A DNA stretch of 10,857 nucleotides from Bacillota bacterium (GCA_017438085.1 JAFRWH010000201.1:1-10857), one strand, 5' to 3'; shown: positions 1 to 6,256, counted from the first letter of the stretch. A program made the numbers and translations. The notes: a model not told the origin generated them from the letters alone.

Positions 1-1314
1 GCAGAAAAGTTCATCTGGGAGCATCCGGAGACCGGCTACACCGAATGGACTGCCAATGAATACCTGATAAAAGAGTTCGAAGCTCTGGGCTACAAGCTGG
101 TAAGAGCCGATCAGGACCCAAAATTCGGCAAGATCCCAGGCTTCTATACCGATATCGATACAGGCAAGCCCGGTCCCATGCTCTGCATCATGGGAGAGCT
201 GGACGCTCTTGACATTGCAAACCATCCCCAGTCCGTAAACGGCATGTGCCACAGCTGCGGTCACTGCTGCCAGGCAGCAACCATGCTTGGAATTGCAGCA
301 GCCCTCACCAAACCCGGAATCCTTGATGGCATGTCCGGCAAGATCCGCCTGATGCTGGTTCCCGCAGAGGAAATGATACAGATCGAATTCCGCGAAGAGC
401 TGCGCAAGAAAGGCATCATAAACTACTTCGGCGGCAAGGTCGAATTCATGTACAGAGGCTATTTCGATGATGTAGACATCTCCCTCATGGTACACAGCTC
501 CAACAACAAAGAAGTTGACTTTGCCTGCGGCAAGGGCAATAACGGTTTCGTGACCAAGATCATTAAGTTCAAGGGCAAGAATTCCCACGCAGGCGGAGCT
601 CCGCATCTTGGCATCAACGCTCAGTACGCCGCAATGCTGGGTCTGCAGGCTGTCAACGACCTGAGAGAGACCTTCAGAGAGCCCGACACCATCCGCTTCC
701 ACCCCATCCTCAAGGGCGCCACCTGCGCTGTAAATATCATTCCCGACGAGATGGTCGTGGAGACCTATGTAAGAGGCTCCAGCAACGAAGCCGTTAAGCG
801 CGAGAACAAGAAGGTGAACAGAGCTATGGCAGGCGCAGCTCTTGCCATGGGCGCAGGAGTTGAGCTCACCGACCGTCCGGGCTACTCCGCCGAGTTCCAC
901 GATCCCGACTACATGAAGCTGGTTCAGGAATGCTGTGAAGAACTGGTAGGCAAGGATAAGGTTAAATTCAATTATGAGAGCTGGAGCACCGGCTCATCTG
1001 ACTTCGGCGATGTAACCTCCGTAATGCCCGGCGTGCAGTTCAATGCCTCTGGCGCCACCGGCATGGGCCATGGCATCGACTACTATCCCACAGATCTGGA
1101 GAAGCTGCTGATCAACTCCGTAAAGGCTCAGATCCTGGTGGCAGACAGGCTGCTCAAAGACGATGCCGCAAATGCGAAGCGCATCATCGAAAACTACAAG
1201 CCCACCTATCCTTCAATGGCTGCTTACTTCGAAGACATCAACACTCTGAACCTGGACAAGGATGCCGTAAAGTACGACGAGAACGGCAACGCCACTATAG
1301 ACTTCCAGAACTAA
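1..1314 (+). CDS. M20-family amidohydrolase, AbgB-like (5' end missing)
   Basis: The reading frame is open to the left edge, so the true start lies outside; 437 residues are visible. They begin at the family's N-terminal HPETGYTE motif, so probably only some 15-20 residues are missing. Family knowledge: M20 enzymes are cytoplasmic metal-dependent amidases or peptidases that hydrolyse N-acyl or aminobenzoyl amino acids or dipeptides. Visible metal-site motifs, in visible-residue numbering: GELDAL (about 65-70), CHSCGH (83-88, with C86 and H88 as likely ligands), PAEEM with E123/E124 (catalytic and ligand Glu), a His at 165 (MVHSS), NSHAGG with H196 in the dimerisation-domain region, and the C-terminal GMGHGIDYYP. 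The GSSDFGDVTSVMPGVQF stretch resembles the STDVGDVS region of AbgB and favours that branch over the carboxypeptidase branches. An odd point is CGHCCQ in place of the common CGHD/CGHN. The exact substrate cannot be read from sequence. It converges on the minus-strand ECF unit across a shared terminator. Confidence 0.88.
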   Translation, partial: AEKFIWEHPETGYTEWTANEYLIKEFEALGYKLVRADQDPKFGKIPGFYTDIDTGKPGPMLCIMGELDALDIANHPQSVNGMCHSCGHCCQAATMLGIAAALTKPGILDGMSGKIRLMLVPAEEMIQIEFREELRKKGIINYFGGKVEFMYRGYFDDVDISLMVHSSNNKEVDFACGKGNNGFVTKIIKFKGKNSHAGGAPHLGINAQYAAMLGLQAVNDLRETFREPDTIRFHPILKGATCAVNIIPDEMVVETYVRGSSNEAVKRENKKVNRAMAGAALAMGAGVELTDRPGYSAEFHDPDYMKLVQECCEELVGKDKVKFNYESWSTGSSDFGDVTSVMPGVQFNASGATGMGHGIDYYPTDLEKLLINSVKAQILVADRLLKDDAANAKRIIENYKPTYPSMAAYFEDINTLNLDKDAVKYDENGNATIDFQN

Positions 1315-1345
1315 AGCATTCCAATGCTTCATTTAAACAATCAAA

Positions 1346-1381
1346 AAATGGGTCACATCCGGATGTGACCCATTTCTTTTT
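1346..1381. terminator. Bidirectional intrinsic terminator
   Basis: A perfect 30-nt palindrome occupies 1346-1375, with arms AAATGGGTCACATCC and GGATGTGACCCATTT and no spacer, so the real loop would be the central four or so bases. On the + strand it is followed by CTTTTTT and on the - strand by TTTTTTGA. It lies between two converging genes and can stop transcription from both sides. Confidence 0.9.
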
Positions 1382-1392
1382 ACGATCTGTCC

Positions 1393-1851
1393 CTATTCGA
1401 CTTCGATCCTTTCCACATTTCTGACATTGCGCTTCATGTTCGGATCGCCGAAGACCACCAGCTGCAAGCCATCTTCGCCCTGAACGATATAGGCTTTTCC
1501 GCTTTCGTTCACCTCTTCTTTGGTGAGAGATGCGGAAAACTCGTCTGCCGCAGTGACCTTTATGCCTCCTATGGCTGAAATATCGATCTTAGCGGCCTTA
1601 AGCAGTTCGGAAAGCTCATAGCCCTGCTCATCCACAGGGATCTCCTGACCCTTTCCGTTTATGACGGTACCCTGTACCGGAACCTGCGTCAGCTTTGAGG
1701 GATCCACATACTTAACATCTTCGCCCACATGGATGGCAATGGCCCCTTCAGGGACATTTTCCCTTGTGGTCAGGTGGATCACAGCAAACACGGCTGCAGC
1801 GATGACCAGCAGCACAAGTATGGCAATGATTGCCTTATTCTGCTTTTTCAT
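1393..1851 (-). CDS. Membrane-anchored protein with small SUOX/molybdopterin-like fold
   Basis: 152 residues. A short basic N-terminus (MKKQNK) is followed by a hydrophobic segment at about residues 7-27 without a lipobox, so the protein is probably anchored by one helix with the rest outside the membrane. The outer part has an order typical of sulfite-oxidase-like (oxidoreductase molybdopterin-binding) domains: a GYELSELLKAA helix, then a VTAADEFSASLTKEEV stretch resembling 'aDGYsaslp', an LVVFGDPN loop and a closing VRNVERIEVE strand. At about 120 outer residues it is much shorter than a real oxidoreductase, and I see no clear molybdopterin cysteine, so a binding or accessory role is more likely than catalysis. 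It begins 4 nt after the stop of the ECF S-component gene, with AAAGGA upstream, so the two are co-transcribed and it may be an extracellular partner of that transporter. The fold assignment is from motif memory and is moderate; the function is unknown. Confidence 0.6.
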   Translation of the reverse strand: MKKQNKAIIAILVLLVIAAAVFAVIHLTTRENVPEGAIAIHVGEDVKYVDPSKLTQVPVQGTVINGKGQEIPVDEQGYELSELLKAAKIDISAIGGIKVTAADEFSASLTKEEVNESGKAYIVQGEDGLQLVVFGDPNMKRNVRNVERIEVE

Positions 1852-1855
1852 TTAT

Positions 1856-2404
1856 TCAGATATCCTTTCTCAATTCTCTGCCCAGTATCTGAGCAACTCT
1901 GCGATAGAGCTCTGCAGCCAGAAGACCGCATATAGCGCCACTGAAGAGCGCAACAGATGCATACAGTGCCAGAGGAATAGCCGGCAGGCGGAATACTATG
2001 ATATTTGCAGTAAGGCCTGCTGAGACCGACCCCAGCATGTTCGCAAGCATCATTGAAAGCTTTTCGTCAGCTTTAAAACGCCGCCCAAGAAGCAGTACGG
2101 TGTCGATAACGATACCGGGCACGATGTAACCTATAGGCGCCAGAGCGCCCATGCTCCCCACCATGCCAAAGGCGAGGGCAAGAATGCTCTGCACCGCACC
2201 CATGAGCGTCGCCGCACCGAATTTCGGGATGATGGCGGCAGCCACCACAAGAAAGAGCAGCGAAAAGGCCGTACCTATGCCACCCGGAATATGTAGAGAA
2301 TCCGTCAGTATATTCGCGAAAGGCGCTATTATGCGCTTTGCAAAAAGGCCAAGATCGCAGCACAGCGCCATGAATATGAGGCGCAGAAGCTTCTGATTTT
2401 TCAA
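1856..2404 (-). CDS. ECF transporter S component (substrate unknown)
   Basis: 182 residues, very hydrophobic, with about five or six membrane helices and a basic C-terminal tail (GRELRKDI). Size, topology and the Ala/Gly-rich GAATLMGAVQSILALAFG segment resemble S components of energy-coupling-factor vitamin transporters, closest in my reading to the YkoE-type group. S components bind the vitamin or cofactor and work with a shared EcfA/EcfA'/EcfT module. None of these is present here, so the unit would use a module encoded elsewhere. The start is TTG: GGGAGGTG lies 6 nt upstream and the frame MKNQKLL fits a membrane-protein N-terminus. It is the first gene after a leader containing a terminator and alternative pairings, so expression is probably controlled by premature termination or ribosome-site occlusion, likely in response to its substrate. 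The substrate cannot be named from sequence. Confidence 0.75.
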   Translation of the reverse strand: MKNQKLLRLIFMALCCDLGLFAKRIIAPFANILTDSLHIPGGIGTAFSLLFLVVAAAIIPKFGAATLMGAVQSILALAFGMVGSMGALAPIGYIVPGIVIDTVLLLGRRFKADEKLSMMLANMLGSVSAGLTANIIVFRLPAIPLALYASVALFSGAICGLLAAELYRRVAQILGRELRKDI

Positions 2405-2640
2405 TTTTCACCTCCCTTCTGTCTGTAAAAAAGCCCGTCTCTTTAACAAGAAACGGACATATCAAAACAGACAGAAAGGGTCTTTTCTGTTCCAAATGCC
2501 GTCTCCTTTTCAAACACGGAAGGTCAGGCTGTTTCCGGCATGGCCCTGTGTGAGCGGTCTGTTGATCTGCAATGCATCCTGCGACCCTCACAGGCCCGGC
2601 TGCCATAGCATTTGCCTTAGGCAGAGGGGCTCGAAGACGA
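2405..2640 (-). promoter_or_regulatory. Structured 5' leader, candidate riboswitch of unrecognised class
   Basis: This 235-nt stretch upstream of the ECF S-component gene holds no credible gene but several pairings, read on the minus strand. A long hairpin pairs 2583-2596 with 2542-2559 (GGCC, TGTGAG and GGTC arms with two bulges). A CTGCC/GGCAG hairpin precedes it. GGAGACGG (2506-2499) could pair with the 5' arm of the terminator (2456-2449). A hairpin ACAGAAA-AGACCC-TTTCTGT lies at 2490-2471. A 14-nt segment (2480-2467) is complementary, apart from one bulged base, to the 13 nt at 2426-2414 just before and into the ribosome site. These pairings exclude one another in the manner of a switch. 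I looked for hallmarks of TPP, FMN, cobalamin, preQ1, THF, glycine, SAM, lysine, c-di-GMP and T-box leaders and saw none. The promoter is not clear; AT-rich sequence at 2641-2670 (minus-strand TATGAT and TATAAA) is the likely place. Confidence 0.65.
2427..2456 (-). terminator. Leader terminator before the ECF S-component gene
   Basis: On the minus strand CCGTTTCTT, a GTTA tetraloop and AAGAGACGG form a 9-bp stem with one U-G pair, followed by GC and six T. The T run ends 22 nt before the TTG start, so this terminator sits between promoter and gene. That is the position of an attenuator, not an end-of-operon signal. Confidence 0.8.
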
Positions 2641-2670
2641 AGCTTTATATAATTGTGTTAATCATAGCAT

Positions 2671-2717
2671 AAAAACGCCCGCGCTGCTTATACGGAATTC
2701 CGATAATACCGCGCGGG
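2671..2717 (-). terminator. Intrinsic terminator of the beta-glucoside operon
   Basis: Minus-strand CCCGCGC (2717-2711) pairs with GCGCGGG (2684-2678), and the interior folds further through TTATCGG/CCGTATAA around an AATT turn. CGTTTTT follows the stem. It lies 20 nt after the stop of the DUF4870-like gene and separates that operon from the ECF leader. Confidence 0.85.
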
Positions 2718-2737
2718 TACCTTAAGACACTGAATCA

Positions 2738-3037
2738 CTAAATGATGCGGAAGTCGCCGATCACGGGAAGCGGAGTCTTGTCGCCTGTGGCAGCTTTGTA
2801 AATACCAAGTACCAGAAGTACCAGTATAACAAGGCCGATCAAGCCGCTTGCAAAGCTGAAGATGCCGCCCAGACGGCCAATAGCGCCGGAAATAACCGAA
2901 ACGATATTCAGTATCAGCGCCTGATTGATATGCTGTCTTACAAATTCATCGTTTCTGTCCCCGATGAAAAATGCCACGATCCAGCCTATCCATGTGATAT
3001 AGCTTATGACCGCTGCGAATTTGGAATTACCGTTCAT
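2738..3037 (-). CDS. DUF4870/Tic20-like small membrane protein
   Basis: 99 residues. The pattern is typical of the DUF4870 (Tic20-like) family: a first hydrophobic stretch with ISYITWIGWIVAFF at about 11-25, a short polar connector with FVRQHINQAL (about 32-41), then two hydrophobic helices and an amphipathic C-terminus that ends in TPLPVIGDFRII. Family proteins are integral membrane proteins of unknown function in bacteria. The start has an excellent site, AGGAGGT, 5 nt upstream. It is the last gene of the operon, 16 nt after the small two-helix protein, and is followed by a terminator. Its placement with sugar genes gives no obvious functional clue. Confidence 0.75.
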   Translation of the reverse strand: MNGNSKFAAVISYITWIGWIVAFFIGDRNDEFVRQHINQALILNIVSVISGAIGRLGGIFSFASGLIGLVILVLLVLGIYKAATGDKTPLPVIGDFRII

Positions 3038-3053
3038 TTTATACCTCCTGATA

Positions 3054-3326
3054 TCAATACTCTGCCATCTGATCCTTGCGCTTTGCAGCGATGATGGCTT
3101 TGATGATGCATATGACTGTTGAAATTACGAAGAACGCTGCGGCTGCAAACATCAGCAGCATGGAGAAGATAGGCATGCCGTGGCCCTGGGCTCCCTCCGG
3201 CGGATTTGAAAATATGGCGCTGTCGATAAGAAAGCCGCAAATGAAGATCGCGACAGATATCACAAGATTTATGAGTATCTGAAGAAGATAGCGCGCAGCA
3301 GATCTCTGCTTTTTAGCCCTGCTCAT
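3054..3326 (-). CDS. Small two-helix membrane protein, unknown function
   Basis: 90 residues; not recognised as a named family. A basic N-terminus (MSRAKKQRSAARY) precedes a hydrophobic helix at about 14-40. A Pro/Gly-rich connector (NPPEGAQGHGMP, about 41-52) leads to a second helix at about 53-77 and a basic tail (AAKRKDQMAEY). Both ends would be cytoplasmic by the positive-inside rule. A GAGGAG site lies in the last codons of the ROK gene and the spacing to that gene's stop is only 3 nt, so it is co-translated with the operon. The reading frame is supported by this context and by its clean membrane-protein composition; a competing frame at 3034-3240 overlaps it and the next gene and is not credible. 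Confidence 0.7.
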   Translation of the reverse strand: MSRAKKQRSAARYLLQILINLVISVAIFICGFLIDSAIFSNPPEGAQGHGMPIFSMLLMFAAAAFFVISTVICIIKAIIAAKRKDQMAEY

Positions 3327-3329
3327 GAT

Positions 3330-4271
3330 CTACTCCTCTTTTCCAAAGCGCTGCTGCCATACATAAGCTGCTCCGCAGAGATTCGAGGTGTTCCCGAGAC
3401 CGGAAACAGCGGTTTTAGCGCGAGGAATTACATAAGGGAATTTATCGTAAAGTTCATCCAGTTCGTCCTGTATGGAAAGGATCAGCAGAGGCTGCATGGA
3501 AAGCCCGCCTCCTATTGAGATGCACTGCGGGTCCAGAGTGCACTGTATGTTCCAGATCAGGACAGCCAGCTCCTTTGCATATACCCGAATAGCCTCCCTT
3601 GCCAGAGGATTGTCGCCTTCTGCCATTTCGAAGAGCTGATAAGTATCCGAAGGCGCATCGCCTTCAAACTCCGGCCTTCCTGAGCCGGGCAGAAGAGACT
3701 TCTCCTGCCATTCCTCCCTGGCTCTTTCCAGAAGCCCTGTAAAGCTGAGCCTCATGCCTGCCACGCTTCCAAGGGCGGGCATGGACATCCAGTCCAGAGT
3801 GCTGTAGCCTATCTCGCCTGCAAAGCTGTGGGCTCCGCGGACAAGCTTTCCGTCGATTATGAGCCCTCCGCCCAGACCTGTTCCGAGCACTAGTCCAAAG
3901 CCATAGCTGCAGCCCTTAAGAGCCCCTGCAGCGTATTCGCCAAGCACCGCGCAGCGTCCGTCGTTCTCCACGCTTACGGGAAGCCCGCTCAAGGCCGACA
4001 GCCTCTTGCCAAGAGAAACACCGGTCATATAGGGCAGGTTTCCGCCCTGCTCTATCCGGCCATCGTCCCCAGCCAGCACCGTGCCAAGTATCGAGACCGC
4101 AATGCCATCGCAGCCGGTCCCCTCGCGCTTTATTACATCCTCCGCCGCATTCATGAAGGAGTCCAGATCCTTCGGGGTATGGTAGCTGTCCTTTTTCAGG
4201 ACTTCAAAATCCTCCATCACGGCCCATTTGGTATTGGTGGCGCCAACATCAAAAACTAAAAGTCTTTTCAC
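3330..4271 (-). CDS. ROK-family sugar kinase, beta-glucoside-kinase-like
   Basis: 313 residues, normal ROK length. The N-terminal phosphate-binding motif is VFDVGATNTKWAV (6-18), the catalytic region VENDGRCAVLGE carries D104, and GTGLGGGLIIDG (130-141) is the second nucleotide-binding motif. The ROK zinc motif (CxCGxxGCxE) is absent; in its place stands GAHSFAGEIGYS (146-157), the form I know from the ATP-dependent beta-glucoside kinase BglK branch. BglK phosphorylates cellobiose and other beta-glucosides at the 6'-OH. The gene lies directly downstream of a GH1 enzyme that carries the phospho-sugar-binding residues, which fits that role. A plain glucokinase or N-acetylmannosamine kinase is the alternative. 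The start is GTG, chosen because MKRLLVFDVG gives the usual N-terminus and GGAGGTG lies 9 nt upstream. A 72-nt gap with a hairpin separates it from the GH1 gene. Confidence 0.85.
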   Translation of the reverse strand: MKRLLVFDVGATNTKWAVMEDFEVLKKDSYHTPKDLDSFMNAAEDVIKREGTGCDGIAVSILGTVLAGDDGRIEQGGNLPYMTGVSLGKRLSALSGLPVSVENDGRCAVLGEYAAGALKGCSYGFGLVLGTGLGGGLIIDGKLVRGAHSFAGEIGYSTLDWMSMPALGSVAGMRLSFTGLLERAREEWQEKSLLPGSGRPEFEGDAPSDTYQLFEMAEGDNPLAREAIRVYAKELAVLIWNIQCTLDPQCISIGGGLSMQPLLILSIQDELDELYDKFPYVIPRAKTAVSGLGNTSNLCGAAYVWQQRFGKEE

Positions 4272-4305
4272 TCTGCTTTCACCTCCGATAACTGCGTTTA
4301 CGGCC

Positions 4306-4325
4306 TGCGCGGATCTGTCCGCGCA
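4306..4325 (-). other. Intercistronic hairpin between GH1 and ROK genes
   Basis: TGCGCGGA and TCCGCGCA form a perfect 8-bp GC-rich stem with a 4-nt loop inside the 72-nt gap between the GH1 stop and the ROK start. No T run follows on either strand, so it is not a standard terminator. It could stabilise or process the mRNA; a smaller GCACC/GGTGC hairpin (4323-4334) overlaps its base. Confidence 0.5.
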
Positions 4326-4343
4326 CCTCGGTGCAGTCTTATT

Positions 4344-5849
4344 CTAGTTTTCCTCTTTCTCTTTAATATCGCTTGCAACAGGGCTTACGCGTGTAAAATC
4401 TCTCCACTCGCTCATGTCCCTGCCCCAGTCGGTACCGCCGCTTCTTATAAGCTTCTGGTACCAGTAGAAGCTGTCCTTTTTGTACCGCTTCAGGTCCCGC
4501 AGGTCGTCATCCGTACGGTTTACGAACACCAGCCCGTAGCGCTTGGCCATGCCATTGCCCGTGGACAGCAGGTCCGTGAAGCTCCAGGGATTGAAGCCGA
4601 AAACCTCAACGCCGTCCATTATAGCCAGGCCCACATTGTAGGCGTACTCCCTCAGGTAGTCTATTCTGTAATCGTCATGGATCTCGCCATTTTCGTCAAG
4701 ATCCTCGTGGGCGCCGAAGCCCGCCTCGGTTATGATGAGGGGCACATGATAGTGGTCCCAGAGATAGCGCAGGCTGTAGCGCATGGATACTGCATCGATG
4801 TGCCAGTCCCAGTCGGTGGTCTCGACGTAGATATTGCGGTCCAGGGCGTATTCACCGGGCCAGTTGGTGTAGATCAGCTCACCCTTGTTTCCGGTCTTGT
4901 TGAGACTGATCTCCTGCACATAGGAGGGATCCGGAGCCTTGCCAACGTCGCTGCGGTAGCAGTTGAGCCCGATAAAATCTATTTTGGCGGACTTTATCAG
5001 CTCCATGTCGCCGGGCTGAATGTCCACGGTAATGCCGTTCTCCTTCCAATAGTTGCGGACGAATGTGCTGTAGTCACCGAAAACATAGGTATCCATCCAG
5101 ATCTTTTCAGTCAGCTCCTCCGCGTTCATGGCGGCAATCTGATCCTCAGGCCTTGCGCTCTTTGGATAGATGGGCACGTAGCCGGGAACAGGACCTATTT
5201 TGCCGCCGGGGACCATCTCATGGCAGAGGGTGACGGCTTTAGCGTGGCAGAGGTTCATCACATGGTTCATCTGCCACTTTTCCTTGTCCCAGTCGTGGCC
5301 GGGCTTGTTGAGCCCCAGCCACTTGCCGTAGACTATCTGCATGTTCTGCTCGTTGATGGCAAGCCAGTATTTTACGCGGTCTCCGAAGTTTTCGAAAAGC
5401 ACCTTGCAGTAATACTCGAACTCCTCGATCATGCCCCTGTCGAACCAGCCGTCGTACTTCTGATCCACCCATACAGGCATGTCGTAGTGGTATATCGTCG
5501 GGATGGGCGTGATGCCAGCGGCCAGCAGCTCGTCGATAAGGTCGCTGTAAAACTTAATGCCCTCGGAGTTCACCTTCCGGTCCGCAGCGGGAATTATGCG
5601 CGGCCAGGAGATGCCGAAGCGGTAGCTTGTGAAGCCGCACTCCTTCATCAGGGCCACATCCTCCCTGAAGTGGTGATAGTGGTCCGAGGCTATGGAGTTA
5701 TCCGTAAAGGGCTTTTTGGTGCGGGAATTGATATCTATGATGGATTCCGAACGGCCGCCCTCGAGGGTCGCACCCTCCACCTGCCAGGCGGAGGAGCTGG
5801 CTCCCCAGAGGAAACCTTTTGGGAATACGGGGTCTGTAAGATGCTTCAT
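4344..5849 (-). CDS. GH1 6-phospho-beta-glucosidase
   Basis: 501 residues in the chosen frame, full length for GH1. The enzyme would hydrolyse 6-phospho-beta-glucosides in the cytoplasm to glucose 6-phosphate and an aglycone or glucose. The N-terminus carries FPKGFLWGASSSAWQVEG (9-26), a GH1 hallmark. The acid/base Glu is E167 in AINEQN and the nucleophile is E375 in IITEAG. Near the C-terminus S429, K436 and Y438 (within LLSTGNGMAKRYG) match the Ser-Lys-Tyr phosphate-binding set known from LacG, and the FEW motif of ordinary beta-glucosidases is missing; this is why I call it a phospho-enzyme. The ATG at 5849 is preferred over an upstream one at 5930 because AAGGAAGAG sits just before it and homologues start near this point; the extra 27 residues look like non-coding sequence. 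It heads an operon with the ROK kinase, and no PTS gene is in the window. Galactoside or glucoside preference is not decided. Confidence 0.9.
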   Translation of the reverse strand: MKHLTDPVFPKGFLWGASSSAWQVEGATLEGGRSESIIDINSRTKKPFTDNSIASDHYHHFREDVALMKECGFTSYRFGISWPRIIPAADRKVNSEGIKFYSDLIDELLAAGITPIPTIYHYDMPVWVDQKYDGWFDRGMIEEFEYYCKVLFENFGDRVKYWLAINEQNMQIVYGKWLGLNKPGHDWDKEKWQMNHVMNLCHAKAVTLCHEMVPGGKIGPVPGYVPIYPKSARPEDQIAAMNAEELTEKIWMDTYVFGDYSTFVRNYWKENGITVDIQPGDMELIKSAKIDFIGLNCYRSDVGKAPDPSYVQEISLNKTGNKGELIYTNWPGEYALDRNIYVETTDWDWHIDAVSMRYSLRYLWDHYHVPLIITEAGFGAHEDLDENGEIHDDYRIDYLREYAYNVGLAIMDGVEVFGFNPWSFTDLLSTGNGMAKRYGLVFVNRTDDDLRDLKRYKKDSFYWYQKLIRSGGTDWGRDMSEWRDFTRVSPVASDIKEKEEN

Positions 5850-5947
5850 GGTCTCTTCCTTTCGTACAGAGCTGTTATTGTATTTAATTGTAGCATAAAC
5901 AGACGTTATAGGGTAAGATTTTAAAAACAAATCGTTTTGGAGGAGCT
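5850..5947. promoter_or_regulatory. Divergent promoter region, GH1 operon / MGMT-like gene
   Basis: This 98-nt AT-rich gap separates two diverging genes and must hold both promoters if each is transcribed on its own. Minus-strand -10-like hexamers are TACAAT (5892-5887) and TATAAC (5910-5905), but neither has a convincing -35 at normal spacing. TTTTGGAGGAGCT just before 5948 is the ribosome site of the + strand gene. I see no clear catabolite-repression (cre) box. Confidence 0.35.
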
Positions 5948-6256
5948 ATGGGCAGGATAATGGATGAGGATCTGATATATCAGATACTTTCGGTTGTGGA
6001 GGAGATACCCGAAGGCAGGGTTGCAAGCTATGGGCAGATCGCAAGGCTTATAGGCCGGGAGAGAAATTCCAGGCTGGTGGGCAAGGTGCTGAGCATGGCA
6101 GAATTCTATGGACACTACCCCTGCCACAGGGTGGTGAACCACGCGGGACGGCTTGCCCCCGGATTTTTTGACCAGAGGAGTCTGCTCCTGGAAGAAGGCG
6201 TTGGCTTTAAGGAAAACGGATGCGTAGATATGAAGAAATATCAGTGGGAGCTGTAG
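5948..6256 (+). CDS. Short MGMT-family protein (alkyl-DNA transferase C-terminal domain)
   Basis: 102 residues, equal to the DNA-binding/active-site domain of O6-alkylguanine-DNA alkyltransferases with no N-terminal domain. The order is typical: IYQILSVVEEIPEGRVASYGQIA (9-31) including the YGQIA helix-turn-helix start, SRLVGKVL (41-48) with R42 as probable arginine finger, and YPCHRVVNHAGRLAPG (57-72) with C59 as acceptor cysteine. Many proteins of this length are alkyltransferase-like (ATL) factors with Trp in place of this Cys; here the Cys is kept, so transfer activity is possible. A broader role in recognising alkylated guanine is the alternative. GGAGGA lies 4 nt before the start. The gene is monocistronic, divergent from the GH1 operon and unrelated to it in function. 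No strong + strand terminator follows; a weak TCCATT/AATGGA hairpin (6297-6316) is the only candidate. Confidence 0.85.
   Translation: MGRIMDEDLIYQILSVVEEIPEGRVASYGQIARLIGRERNSRLVGKVLSMAEFYGHYPCHRVVNHAGRLAPGFFDQRSLLLEEGVGFKENGCVDMKKYQWEL

Noticed and set aside
2073..2606. Minus-strand frame of 177 codons overlapping the ECF gene and its leader
   Set aside because: It overlaps the ECF S component in another frame, is Cys/Arg/His-rich like an out-of-frame translation, and runs through the structured leader and its terminator.
2521..2640. Known riboswitch class (TPP, FMN, cobalamin, Moco, T-box) in the ECF leader
   Set aside because: Hallmark motifs of the TPP, FMN, cobalamin and T-box classes were not found, and I could not recall the Moco consensus well enough to judge; no class is claimed.
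4677..5924. Open + strand frame of 415 codons opposite the GH1 gene
   Set aside because: It lies wholly antisense to a GH1 gene with intact catalytic motifs, shows no domain I know, and lacks its own ribosome site. Long antisense frames are expected opposite GC-rich third positions.
5850..5930. Upstream ATG at 5930 as the GH1 start
   Set aside because: It would add 27 residues unlike GH1 N-termini and cover the divergent promoter region; the ATG at 5849 has AAGGAAGAG in place and the standard N-terminus.
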